Shown here one piece after another: positions 6,595 to 13,448 of a stretch of 15,157 nucleotides of DNA. Origin of the DNA: JANOMH01 sp031422295 (lineage in GTDB: Bacteria; Pseudomonadota; Alphaproteobacteria; Rhodobacterales; Rhodobacteraceae); the NCBI GenBank assembly GCA_031422295.1, contig JANOQM010000039.1, positions 1-15,157 of the forward strand, in the 5' to 3' direction. The notes below the pieces were generated by a model, which worked only from the letters and a program-made list of their open reading frames with translations, was not told the origin of the DNA and ran no database searches. The translations under genes were made by a program, and so were the position numbers. How positions within the stretch are numbered: position 1 is the first letter of the stretch; every line of letters starts with the position of its first letter.

Positions 6595-6693
6595 TACGTC
6601 ATCATCGTGGAAGATGAAGCTCCTCTTGTGCTTGGCGTTGCTGTTGCACTGGGAATGTCCTTCTCCAACAAGTGGGAGCAGGGACAATTATGA
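6595..6693 (+). pseudogene. Possible remnant of a response-regulator receiver N-terminus
   Basis: The plus frame here reads YVIIVEDEAPLVLGVAVALG, which looks like the first beta strand, acidic pocket (EDE) and first helix of a two-component receiver domain. The similarity stops within about 20 residues and the frame ends at 6693. No phosphoacceptor Asp, Thr or Lys region follows. The stop overlaps the next gene's ATG at 6690 (ATGA). It could be a decayed gene end or chance resemblance. The surrounding frame (from an ATG at 6484) runs through the hairpin and does not look protein-coding. Confidence 0.22.
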
Positions 6694-7382
6694 CCGAAAA
6701 CCATACAGAATCCACTGGGTCACATCTCAGACCGGCCGCCGACGCGAAAAGTGCGAACCTCGCAGTATTCGCTGATTTGTCGAAACGGAGCTGGCGTTGC
6801 CCCATGAGAATCTTGAAAGCATCTTGCCTGAAAAGACTTGGTGTTCAATTGGCCTCCGACGGTGCATGGGACAGGGCGGTTAGCGCGGATGGCTGCACAG
6901 AAGACTGGATTGAGGCATCCGGAGAAAATATCGCAATTGAAGCCGTCTATCTGAGTCCTTCTGGTGCGCTGGCAGGTTTTGTAGGCTTTCGAAAGATTAT
7001 TTCTGACCCTGTAGAACGTTGTGCATTCTGGCAAACAGTTATTTCGAAAGCATCATTGTCTGCACCGGACACTCCATCGACCCAAGCGTCAATTTGGCTT
7101 CAAGATCTGAATCTGTCTTCTTTGCTGAAGTTGGCTCCAAGCTTCGTTGAGTTGGGCGTTTTCAATCAGTGGCGATCAGCTGGGACAATCAGGCTCACTT
7201 CAGAGACATTTGTGCTGCCTAAAATTTCGGATGACCCTGCGTGGCTGCAAGGTGGGGCAGACGCGCCAATATGCAAGGAAGCTGCTTGGGACATCGGGGA
7301 TGGCTTTTGGATTGCTGATAACGTCAGCACAAGAATAGGCGGTCGATATTATCTGTGTGCCGACCAGCCAGATGATTTCTAG
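6690..7382 (+). CDS. Hypothetical protein of unknown family
   Basis: I do not recognise this 230-residue protein. The ATG at 6690 has GGGA six bases upstream and is preferred to one at 6672, which lacks a site. There is no signal peptide or membrane helix, so it is probably cytoplasmic. It is slightly rich in Trp, Ser and Ala. The central part (IAIEAVYLSPSGALAGFVGF) and the end (DIGDGFWIADN, then GGRYYLCADQP) look like beta-strand segments of a compact domain. Base composition is clearly lower in G+C than the genes to its right (28 of 60 G+C in 7021-7080). It lies after a hairpin and before a GNAT gene 80 bases on, so it is probably expressed alone. It may have been acquired with the left-hand block. 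Confidence 0.6.
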   Translation: MTENHTESTGSHLRPAADAKSANLAVFADLSKRSWRCPMRILKASCLKRLGVQLASDGAWDRAVSADGCTEDWIEASGENIAIEAVYLSPSGALAGFVGFRKIISDPVERCAFWQTVISKASLSAPDTPSTQASIWLQDLNLSSLLKLAPSFVELGVFNQWRSAGTIRLTSETFVLPKISDDPAWLQGGADAPICKEAAWDIGDGFWIADNVSTRIGGRYYLCADQPDDF

Positions 7383-7461
7383 AATTTGCTGGTGATTGGC
7401 ATGTTTGGCTGCATCTGCGGCGCGCGAAAAGGTGACGAATGAAAGAGGACGGATTGGCCGA

Positions 7462-8085
7462 ATGCTCAAGAATGATGAGACGGAATTCGACCCCCAAGCG
7501 ACCCAACCCCCCGCAATTCGCGCCGCCGTCGAAGACGACTGTGCCGACCTTGCGCTGTTGGCCGACATGGCGACCCGCCGTTTGACCTCTCATCTGTGGG
7601 GGCTGGCAGCACAGCCTGGCCAGTCTCCGTTCGAGGTTGGACGCCGGATCATCCGCAGCGAAATCGGCCATTTCAGCAATTTCCGGAACTGGCGCGTGGC
7701 CGAGTTAGGCGGGTCCATCGCGGGCGCCTTGTGCGGCTGCATCCTGTCCACCCCTCCGGCGACAAACGCCGCACGGGCCGAGGTTGTGGGCCCACTGAAC
7801 GTGCTGAAGGGGGTGGCGGCCGGAACATGGTATCTGTCGGCGCTCGCCCTTTACCCCGAACATCAGCGCAAGGGTCTGGGCCGGACGATGCTGGCCGAGG
7901 CCGAGGCGTTGGCGCGCGCTGCCGGGGCAGACTGTATCACCCTGATGGTGGGCAGCTTCAACACTGGCGCACGGGCGCTTTATCAGCAGGTCGGCTTTGC
8001 CGAATGGGACCGGCGCGCCTTTCTGGCGTTTCCCGGCAGCGATGCGGAAGGTGACTGGATTTTGATGCGCAAGGATTTGAGATGA
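7462..8085 (+). CDS. GNAT-family N-acetyltransferase
   Basis: This 207-residue cytoplasmic enzyme is expected to transfer an acetyl group from acetyl-CoA to an amine. The acetyl-CoA pyrophosphate-binding loop is QRKGLG, preceded by the beta-4 strand WYLSALALYPEH. Then come helix 3 (RTMLAEAEALARAAGAD) and the C-terminal NTGARALYQQVGF, where Tyr is the usual general acid. The start is uncertain: ATG 7462 has GAGGA 13 bases upstream, while GTG 7432 and ATG 7396 are in frame but add non-conserved residues. The stop overlaps the next ATG as ATGA, so the two proteins are translated together. Codon use is strongly G+C-rich from about 7490 onward, unlike the gene before it. The acceptor substrate cannot be predicted. 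Confidence 0.88.
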   Translation: MLKNDETEFDPQATQPPAIRAAVEDDCADLALLADMATRRLTSHLWGLAAQPGQSPFEVGRRIIRSEIGHFSNFRNWRVAELGGSIAGALCGCILSTPPATNAARAEVVGPLNVLKGVAAGTWYLSALALYPEHQRKGLGRTMLAEAEALARAAGADCITLMVGSFNTGARALYQQVGFAEWDRRAFLAFPGSDAEGDWILMRKDLR

Positions 8086-8483
8086 CCGACCAAACAATAG
8101 CACGACATCTGAACCTGCAAGAGGTGGCCGGGGATTACGGCCTTGTGCGCCTCGCGGCCGGCGCGCCGGTGCCTGCGTGGTTCACCGGTCCGGGCTTTGC
8201 TGCGCTGGTGCGCTCCAGTGATGAGACGACAGTGGTGTGCCTGCAAGACCGTATCCCGCAAGGCGTCACCTCAGATCTGAACTGGCGCTGCTTTCGCAGC
8301 CTTGGACCCATCGCCTTTGACGCGGCCGGAATTGTGCTGTCGATCGTAGCACCCCTGTCAATGCAGGGCATCGGCGTGTTCGTCGTCTGCACCTATGACG
8401 GCGAACACGTTCTGGTTGCCCAAAAAGACTGGGAAAGGTCGCGGACAGCCCTTGTCGCGGCAGGCCATGTCTTTGTCGGCTGA
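8082..8483 (+). CDS. ACT-domain protein (COG3603-like)
   Basis: This 133-residue protein resembles the small tandem-ACT family (COG3603, related to the CASTOR/GATS ACT domains). Visible family features are YGLVRLAAGAPVPAW near the N-terminus, TTVVCLQDRIPQG in the middle, and the second ACT fold FRSLGPIAFDAAGIVLSIVAPLSMQGIGVFVVCTYDGEHVLV with its GI-type ligand loop. ACT domains bind amino acids or similar small ligands and usually regulate a partner. The gene overlaps the GNAT stop by four bases (ATGA), so a GNAT/ACT functional pair, such as an amino-acid-sensing acetyltransferase, is a reasonable inference. It ends 11 bases before the convergent flavoprotein gene, leaving no room for a separate terminator. 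Confidence 0.82.
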   Translation: MTDQTIARHLNLQEVAGDYGLVRLAAGAPVPAWFTGPGFAALVRSSDETTVVCLQDRIPQGVTSDLNWRCFRSLGPIAFDAAGIVLSIVAPLSMQGIGVFVVCTYDGEHVLVAQKDWERSRTALVAAGHVFVG

Positions 8484-8494
8484 CGGACCATGTC

Positions 8495-9184
8495 CTAGCG
8501 AACCCTGCCACGCTGAAATGCCACAACCGATCGGGGCAGCGCCACGCTCGGTGTCACGCTGCTGTCCGGGATGGCGGCACCAAAGGCCGTGGCGACCGGC
8601 ACGATACCCGCCCAGATGTTCGGATCGGGGTCGGGATAGTCGTCGCCGACCGGGCCTTGGCGCACCTTGGCCGAGGCGGCAATGATGCGTACCTCGAACA
8701 GGCCAGTGCCCTTGAGTTCCTTTTCCAGCGGCGCGCGCACCTCATTCCATCGCCCTGGGAACACCTGCTCTGAGGTCACGCGCATCGCGTGCAGGCGTTC
8801 TGCCTCGTCTTCGATGGGATGCGCTGTGCCATGTACAATGGCGGACCGGTAATTCATCGAGGATTCGAACACGGAACGGGCGAAAACGATCCCGTCCACA
8901 TGAGTGAAGGCCAGGCAGACCGGCTCGCCCTCGTCCCGGCTGACCACCCGCGATTTGCGATGGCCATGCAGGAAAATGCGGTCTCCGTCGCGGCCATGCA
9001 CCATGGGGATGATTACCGGGCGGCCGTCTTCGACAAATCCGACATGGGCAATCAGCGCCGCGTCGATGATCGGGAAAATGGTGTCGCGGTCATAGCTGCC
9101 ACGCTCGCGGATCTGGCGAACCTGATTGATCCGGGCAGGCTCGAACGGGGTTTCGGGAAAAGTTGGGGCGGACTTGGGTGGCAT
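8495..9184 (-). CDS. Pyridoxamine 5'-phosphate oxidase-family flavin-binding protein (NimA-like, COG3467)
   Basis: This 229-residue split-barrel protein probably binds FMN or a similar cofactor. The barrel starts with RGSYDRDTIFPIIDAALIAHVGFVEDGRPVIIPMVHGRDGDRIFLHGHRKSR, followed by VCLAFTHVDGIVFARSVFESSMNYRSAIVHGTAHPI, which matches the COG3467 pattern. Relatives include nitroimidazole reductase NimA and uncharacterised flavin-nucleotide-binding proteins; true PdxH activity is not implied. GGAG lies seven bases before the ATG. It sits 80 bases downstream of, and in the same direction as, the MocR gene. MocR regulators respond to PLP and often neighbour B6-related genes, so the pair may be linked. 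The gene converges with the ACT-domain gene. Confidence 0.86.
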   Translation of the reverse strand: MPPKSAPTFPETPFEPARINQVRQIRERGSYDRDTIFPIIDAALIAHVGFVEDGRPVIIPMVHGRDGDRIFLHGHRKSRVVSRDEGEPVCLAFTHVDGIVFARSVFESSMNYRSAIVHGTAHPIEDEAERLHAMRVTSEQVFPGRWNEVRAPLEKELKGTGLFEVRIIAASAKVRQGPVGDDYPDPDPNIWAGIVPVATAFGAAIPDSSVTPSVALPRSVVAFQRGRVR

Positions 9185-9225
9185 CTCAGATCTCCGGGCA
9201 AGACGGGTTTTGGCCGATGCCTACC

Positions 9226-9253
9226 AAAAAATTGGACCACCGATCAGCGCCAA
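9226..9253 (-). terminator. Weak terminator-like site after MocR gene
   Basis: On the minus strand TTGG and CCAA (4-bp arms, 9250-9253 and 9232-9235) are followed directly by six T residues (9226-9231). The stem is weak, so termination would be partial at best and readthrough into the flavoprotein gene is plausible. Confidence 0.2.
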
Positions 9254-9264
9254 TCCCGACGATT

Positions 9265-10749
9265 TCACAGAGCCACTTTGATCGCTGCAACGATCTGCCG
9301 GATCAGGTCATCATACCGCCCGGCCTCGGTATTACCGAATCCGATTACCAGCCCGGGCGGCGCGGTGTTGGGGGCAAGATGATAGGGCGACAATGCCGTA
9401 GCCCCGATGCCCCCCTCGCGCAGCAGCGCCACAAGGGCCACGTCGTCAACGCCCGGGGGAATCTGGCAAGACAGGTGCAGCCCGCTGTCCGACGACAAAG
9501 GGGTCAGCACGCCATGCCCCAGCCGGTCTATCGCATCCTGCAGCTCGGCCTTGCGTTGTGTGTAAAGGTCGCGCATGCGCCGAAGGTGCCGCGCAAAGGC
9601 GCCTGACCGGATGAACGCAGCCATGACCGCCTGCAACGGGCTGCTGGGTTGCCCGTCCATGATTCCACGCAGCCGGGCCATAGGGTCGCTCAACGCAGGT
9701 GGTGTAATCATGTAGCCAAGCCGCAGACCCGGAAACATCGACTTTGAAAAGGTGCCGATATGAATCGTGCGCCCGTGGTCATCGATCCCTGAAAGCGAGG
9801 GAGCCGACTGGCCGCCATGATGGAACTCTCCGTCATAGTCATCCTCGACCAGAATGCAGTCCTGCTGCCGGGCCTTGTCCAACAGCGCATGCAGGTTGGC
9901 CGGGGACATCCGCCCCCCGGTCGGATATTGATGCGCAGGTGTCACGATGAACAGCTTGGCCCCACCGAAGTCTGCCGGCAGACGCGCGCCATGTGGCCCG
10001 ACTGTGCAGCCGACAATCCTGCGCCCAAGGCCAGCCACCACGGCACGGGCCTCGACATAGCCAGGATCCTCGACCATCACCGGGTCGTCGATGTCGGTCA
10101 GCAAGCGGACGGCCATCTCGAAGCCCTGCCGGGCGCCTGTCAGCACGATCACCTGATCGGGGCTGCACGCGATCCCGCGAGAGGCGCCAACATGGGCCGC
10201 AATCGCCTCGCGCAGGGCGGGCAGCCCCCTCGGGTCAGTGTCTGCCAGATAGGCCGCCTGCGGATCGCGCATGGCCTTGGTCGCAGAGCGGGCCCAGGCA
10301 TCTGCCGGAAACTGGCGCAAAGCAGGCACGCCCGGAACGAACGCGCGCGTCGTGTCGGGTTGGCCGCACAGATCGGCGTCCGCCTGCGTCAGGCGATTGG
10401 TCCACGCAATTGCGCGCTGCGTGTCGGCAGGATCCGGACGCGGGACCGGTGCCTTAGCCGATTGGTCGGCCAGCCCGGTGACGTCGGCGCGCAAGGCGAC
10501 AAAGGTGCCCGCGCCCCGATGCGCTGTCAAAAGACCCTCGGAGATCAGCGTATCATAGGCCTCGGTCACCACGTTCCGCCCGACACCAAGACGCTGCGCG
10601 CAGATGCGCGTCGCGGGCAATCTTGCGCCGGGCACCAAGGCCCCGCACAAGATGAACCGCCGCAATTCCCGCGCCAGTTGGGCGCGTAAAGCCTCGGGCG
10701 TGTCACGGGCAAGCACGATGTCATCCAGAAAAGTTACCGCTATCGTCAT
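9265..10749 (-). CDS. MocR-family regulator: GntR HTH fused to PLP-dependent aminotransferase domain (PdxR-like)
   Basis: This is a 494-residue two-domain transcription factor. A GntR winged HTH occupies about residues 17-85 (LRRFILCGALVPGARLPATR, then GVGRNVVTEAYDTLISEGLL). After a linker comes a fold-type I aminotransferase domain with the PLP-anchoring TGARQGFEM, HQYPTG, LVEDDYDGEF and the Schiff-base Lys336 in GTFSKSMFPGLRLGY. MocR proteins use PLP as a sensor and control B6, GABA, taurine or ectoine genes. ATG 10749 is preferred over 10794 because GGGGA precedes it and the extra 15 residues are not conserved. The nearest co-directional gene is the PNPOx-like flavoprotein, a likely target or partner. 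No obvious pdx synthesis gene is in the window, so the regulated pathway is unknown. Confidence 0.92.
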   Translation of the reverse strand: MTIAVTFLDDIVLARDTPEALRAQLARELRRFILCGALVPGARLPATRICAQRLGVGRNVVTEAYDTLISEGLLTAHRGAGTFVALRADVTGLADQSAKAPVPRPDPADTQRAIAWTNRLTQADADLCGQPDTTRAFVPGVPALRQFPADAWARSATKAMRDPQAAYLADTDPRGLPALREAIAAHVGASRGIACSPDQVIVLTGARQGFEMAVRLLTDIDDPVMVEDPGYVEARAVVAGLGRRIVGCTVGPHGARLPADFGGAKLFIVTPAHQYPTGGRMSPANLHALLDKARQQDCILVEDDYDGEFHHGGQSAPSLSGIDDHGRTIHIGTFSKSMFPGLRLGYMITPPALSDPMARLRGIMDGQPSSPLQAVMAAFIRSGAFARHLRRMRDLYTQRKAELQDAIDRLGHGVLTPLSSDSGLHLSCQIPPGVDDVALVALLREGGIGATALSPYHLAPNTAPPGLVIGFGNTEAGRYDDLIRQIVAAIKVAL

Positions 10750-10768
10750 GTTCCCCGTTCTCGCCAGA

Positions 10769-10782
10769 GGGCAGTCTTGCCC
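10769..10782. promoter_or_regulatory. Small palindrome upstream of MocR start
   Basis: GGGCA (10769-10773) and TGCCC (10778-10782) form perfect 5-bp arms with a 4-base spacer, 20 bases upstream of the MocR ATG in the 117-base gap to the MarR gene. It could be part of an autoregulatory site, but short G+C-rich palindromes are common by chance here. Confidence 0.2.
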
Positions 10783-10866
10783 CCCATGCGGCAAATGGCG
10801 GTGCCTTCAAAACGGATCGAGCCGCACCTGAATATCATGGCCCGGCCAGACCGGCGCTGTCGTTTC

Positions 10867-11343
10867 TCACCGCTTTCGATCCGCCGCGCTGAGGGCGTTC
10901 AGCTTTTCGGTCAGCCGTGCAAGATCAACGACCAGTTGCTCCAGGTCTGCCTGCTGCCAGCCGTCCAGCAACTCGCCGAACACCGGGCCAAATGACCGCT
11001 GCATCGCGGCCAGCCTCGCCATCCCTTCTGTCGTGATGCGCACCGGCCGGTTGCGGGCGTCGTTGTCGTCGCGGCCAATTTCAATCCACCGCAATTGCGC
11101 AAACTTCTGGACGACCTTGGACACTGCAGGCTGCGTCAGCTCGACCGCCGCAGCGATTTCGGAAATCCGGCTCGCCCCCCCGCGCCGGGCGAGGTGCAAA
11201 AGCAGCGTGAACTGTGCCCATGTCACGTCATGCGGCGCGAGAAGCCGCTCGATCAGCCCCCGGTAAAGCGTGCTCACGACACCCAACTGTTGGCCGAGTC
11301 GGGCGGGAAGAGGGGCTGCTGCATTTTGTTCCTTGTATTGCAT
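10867..11343 (-). CDS. MarR-family transcriptional regulator
   Basis: This 158-residue winged-HTH protein has the full MarR layout. An N-terminal dimer helix (LGQQLGVVSTLYRGLIERLL) is followed by VTWAQFTLLLHLARRGG, the recognition region ISEIAAAVELTQPAVSKVVQKFAQLRWIEI, a wing with DDNDARNRPVRITTEG, and C-terminal dimer helices. MarR proteins are dimeric repressors released by small, often aromatic or toxic, ligands. It is divergent from a small membrane protein. Only 36 bases separate the two start codons, and a strong dyad (11356-11381) fills much of that gap. Autoregulation plus control of the membrane protein is the expected arrangement. The start has only a weak ribosome-binding site (TAGGT). 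The ligand cannot be predicted. Confidence 0.92.
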   Translation of the reverse strand: MQYKEQNAAAPLPARLGQQLGVVSTLYRGLIERLLAPHDVTWAQFTLLLHLARRGGASRISEIAAAVELTQPAVSKVVQKFAQLRWIEIGRDDNDARNRPVRITTEGMARLAAMQRSFGPVFGELLDGWQQADLEQLVVDLARLTEKLNALSAADRKR

Positions 11344-11355
11344 ACCTAGAAATGT

Positions 11356-11381
11356 ATTTTACATTCCATGGAATGCAAAAT
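11356..11381. promoter_or_regulatory. MarR-type operator palindrome overlapping the divergent gene start
   Basis: The 13-bp arms are centred between 11368 and 11369 (core CATTCCATGGAATG) and match at 12 of 13 positions, the only mismatch being 11361/11376. The dyad starts 13 bases upstream of the MarR ATG and covers the first possible ATG of the membrane-protein gene. Binding would block both directions, as known MarR operators do. Confidence 0.65.
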
Positions 11382-11973
11382 GGGGAATCGTGTGTTTTCT
11401 GTCCTTTTTCGCCTGCCGCTGGCCGCACATCTGGGCGCAACAGCGCTTGCTTTTGGCGGGTTTCAATGGATCAAAGGCCGTCTGGACGCCAGCTACGCCG
11501 CGTCGGGGCATCCCGTTGATTACGCGACCGGCCAGCTCGCCTTCGATGCGCGGATGATTGAAAGCTACTATGCCCAGATGATAAAGGCCGGGACACTGCC
11601 GGTTTACGTATCGACCCAATACATTGATTTCGGATTCATCGCGGCAGTTATGGCCGTGTCTGTGCTGTTTGGCACATTGGCGGCGCGGTTGGGCGCGGGG
11701 ATCAACCGGCTGGGCGTCTGGGGGTGGTGGGCGGGTCTGGCAGCGGCACTGCTGGGTGTGGCGGGTGCTAGCTTTGACGTGCTGGAAAACCTGCTGTCTT
11801 TCGTCATGCTGGACCGACCCCAAGCCATCCCGCAGCCGCTTGCGCTGACCTATTCTGCCGCAGCGGCAGCGAAATTTGCATTTCTTACGCTGGCGATGCT
11901 TTCCGTGCTTGTCTCCCTCACGACAGGTGCAGTGGCAAGAGTATGGGTCTTCGTAGCCAGGCCAGATGCATAG
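11380..11973 (+). CDS. Small four-helix membrane protein of unknown function
   Basis: This protein of about 197 residues has four hydrophobic segments: LPLAAHLGATALAFGGFQW, FGFIAAVMAVSVLFGTLAARLG, WWAGLAAALLGVAGASFDVL and AAAAAKFAFLTLAMLSVLVS. A DVLENLL motif at the end of helix 3 puts charged residues in or near the membrane. I do not recognise the family. Start choice is open: ATG 11368 lies inside the operator palindrome, ATG 11380 has GGAA six bases upstream, and GTG 11392 has GGGGA five bases upstream. All keep helix 1. The gene is divergent from MarR and very likely repressed by it, so a role in stress, solvent or small-molecule tolerance is possible, but this is inference from context only. 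Confidence 0.7.
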   Translation: MGNRVFSVLFRLPLAAHLGATALAFGGFQWIKGRLDASYAASGHPVDYATGQLAFDARMIESYYAQMIKAGTLPVYVSTQYIDFGFIAAVMAVSVLFGTLAARLGAGINRLGVWGWWAGLAAALLGVAGASFDVLENLLSFVMLDRPQAIPQPLALTYSAAAAAKFAFLTLAMLSVLVSLTTGAVARVWVFVARPDA

Positions 11974-11981
11974 AGACTCGT

Positions 11982-11994
11982 CCGCCAGCGGCGG
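11982..11994. terminator. Short G+C hairpin between convergent genes
   Basis: CCGCC (11982-11986) and GGCGG (11990-11994) form a perfect stem with a 3-base loop, eight bases after the membrane-protein stop. A second small stem (GGCC, AAAA, GGCC) lies nearby around 12024-12035. Neither has a T-tract. They may help separate the membrane-protein gene from the convergent reductase. Confidence 0.3.
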
Positions 11995-12059
11995 GGCGCC
12001 AAACGGCAAGCTCTTGCTAATCGCTGGCCAAAAGGCCGGACCTCTCGGACGCCCCTCCG

Positions 12060-13067
12060 CTAACGCTCTCGCGGCGGACCTTCGGGGGCGCGCTGGATCG
12101 TCGCGTCAACGGCGGTCAATTCTGTCGGGTCCAGCGGGCCTTTCGACAGCGCGCAACACAGGTCTTCGACCTGCTCGACCGTGCGAAAGCCCGGCACTGG
12201 AACCGCCCGAACATTCCGGGCAAGGATCCAGCTCACCGCGCCCTGCGCCATGCTGCGGCCGCCAGCGGTCAACAGGTCGCGCAGACGGTCGAGCCTTGCG
12301 CCGTGATCGGCGGTCACCAGACCGTCCTTGAAATAGTCCATCCAATCCGCCGTCCGGCTGCGCACGTCGTCCGGGCCGAACCGATGTCCGGACGCGTAGC
12401 GGCCGCCCAAAAGTCCCATGGCGAGCGGCGACCTGATCAAGGGCAGCAAATCGTGTTTCGCGATTTCGGCCCCGATGGCATCAGCCGCGAAAAAGACGTT
12501 CATCGCATGTTCGATGACTGCAAATCCTGGCCGCCCGGCCATCGCAACCACATTGGCGGGAAAGTCAGTGCTCCAGCCGAAATGCCCGATCCGGCCTTTG
12601 GCCCGCAACAGTTCCAACCGATCAAAGATCGGGGTGGCCTCGGGCACGGCAAGGCTGTTGAGATGCAAGAGCACAATGTCGATCCGGTCACGGCGCAATC
12701 GCCTGCGAGAGGCATCCACAGACGCCTCAATCTCGTCCGGATCAACTGTCGCACGCTCCACAATGCGGGCCTCCTCATTGACGACCAGACCCACCTTTGT
12801 TGCGATCCGCACTTCGGGGTGCGCGGACAGCACATCGCCCAGCAGCCGCTCCGAGTGACCGGCACCGTAAGCCTGTGCGGTATCGAAAAGACGCACCCCT
12901 GCTTCCACACCCGCACGGATTGCCGCGCGCGAGATGTCGTCGTCGGTCTCTCCCCAACCGGCGGGTTCTCCGCCCGCCGACCAGCGCCCGCCAATCGCCC
13001 AGGTTCCAAGGCCGAGCCGGGGAATGATGCCCCCGTCAGGAAGCGTTACGTTCATCGGATGGGTCAT
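12060..13067 (-). CDS. Aldo/keto reductase
   Basis: This 335-residue NAD(P)H-dependent TIM-barrel oxidoreductase is expected to reduce aldehydes or ketones in the cytoplasm. The catalytic tetrad is visible: Asp and Tyr in LFDTAQAYGAGHSE, Lys in IATKVG and His in IVLLHLN. Other family marks are the N-terminal LGLGTWAIGG, the IGHFGWSTDF strand, PLIRSPLAMGLLGGRY and the cofactor-binding C-terminal VPVPGFRTVEQVED. AAGGA lies about six bases before the ATG at 13067. The ATG overlaps the MerR stop (ATGA), so the two genes form a translationally coupled operon under the MerR promoter. The likely inducer is the aldehyde or redox stress that the enzyme relieves (inference). Confidence 0.93.
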   Translation of the reverse strand: MTHPMNVTLPDGGIIPRLGLGTWAIGGRWSAGGEPAGWGETDDDISRAAIRAGVEAGVRLFDTAQAYGAGHSERLLGDVLSAHPEVRIATKVGLVVNEEARIVERATVDPDEIEASVDASRRRLRRDRIDIVLLHLNSLAVPEATPIFDRLELLRAKGRIGHFGWSTDFPANVVAMAGRPGFAVIEHAMNVFFAADAIGAEIAKHDLLPLIRSPLAMGLLGGRYASGHRFGPDDVRSRTADWMDYFKDGLVTADHGARLDRLRDLLTAGGRSMAQGAVSWILARNVRAVPVPGFRTVEQVEDLCCALSKGPLDPTELTAVDATIQRAPEGPPRER

Positions 13068-13426
13068 CTGGTGTCCTTCCCGGAATACACAGCGATCTTG
13101 TGATCAAGATATTCCTGCGCCGCTTCAAGTTCTGCCCGACGCCGCGCAAGACAAACGTTGTGTCCGCGCAAGATTGCGAGGCGTTCGGCGATGATTTCAA
13201 GCGACGGCGTCGCATGCACCAGCCTGGCAAACCGCTGCATTTCGACCATGGGCATGCCGGTTGCGCGCAGGCGCGCCAGGTTCGTCAGCCATTCAACCAG
13301 CGATGGCGGAAAGGTCCGCCACCCGCGCGCATCCCGCGGCACAGGCGGCGTCATCCCGGCCTTTTCGTAGAACCGGATCGTGTCGATGCTTAGCCCCGAG
13401 GCGGCAGCGGCTTCCTGGATTGTCAT
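13064..13426 (-). CDS. MerR-family transcriptional regulator
   Basis: This 120-residue regulator has the N-terminal MerR winged HTH, reading TIQEAAAASGLSIDTIRFYEKAGM, then RGWRTFPPSLVEWL. A coiled-coil dimer helix follows (residues 85-113, RLAILRGHNVCLARRRAELEAAQEYLDHKI). The short C-terminus lacks metal-binding Cys pairs; the single Cys in NVCLARR could be a sensor but is not proof. This type often sits with oxidoreductases and responds to aldehydes or electrophiles. GGAG lies about seven bases before the ATG. It is the first gene of its operon and shares ATGA with the aldo/keto reductase. The promoter 20 bases upstream has the stretched 19-bp spacer on which MerR activators act. Confidence 0.93.
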   Translation of the reverse strand: MTIQEAAAASGLSIDTIRFYEKAGMTPPVPRDARGWRTFPPSLVEWLTNLARLRATGMPMVEMQRFARLVHATPSLEIIAERLAILRGHNVCLARRRAELEAAQEYLDHKIAVYSGKDTR

Positions 13427-13448
13427 GTTCTTCTCCTGACAGAATCAC

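Noticed and set aside
9817..10689. Plus-strand 290-codon ORF across the MocR gene
   Set aside because: It is the antisense of a full-length MocR with PLP and HTH motifs; long antisense ORFs are expected in G+C-rich genes.
11359..12009. Minus-strand 216-codon ORF opposite the membrane protein
   Set aside because: Its product is rich in Cys, Arg, His and Gln with no domain, while the plus strand encodes clean membrane helices downstream of a MarR operator.
12303..13103. Plus-strand 266-codon ORF opposite the aldo/keto reductase
   Set aside because: The minus strand has the complete catalytic tetrad and a good start; the plus-strand product has no family character.
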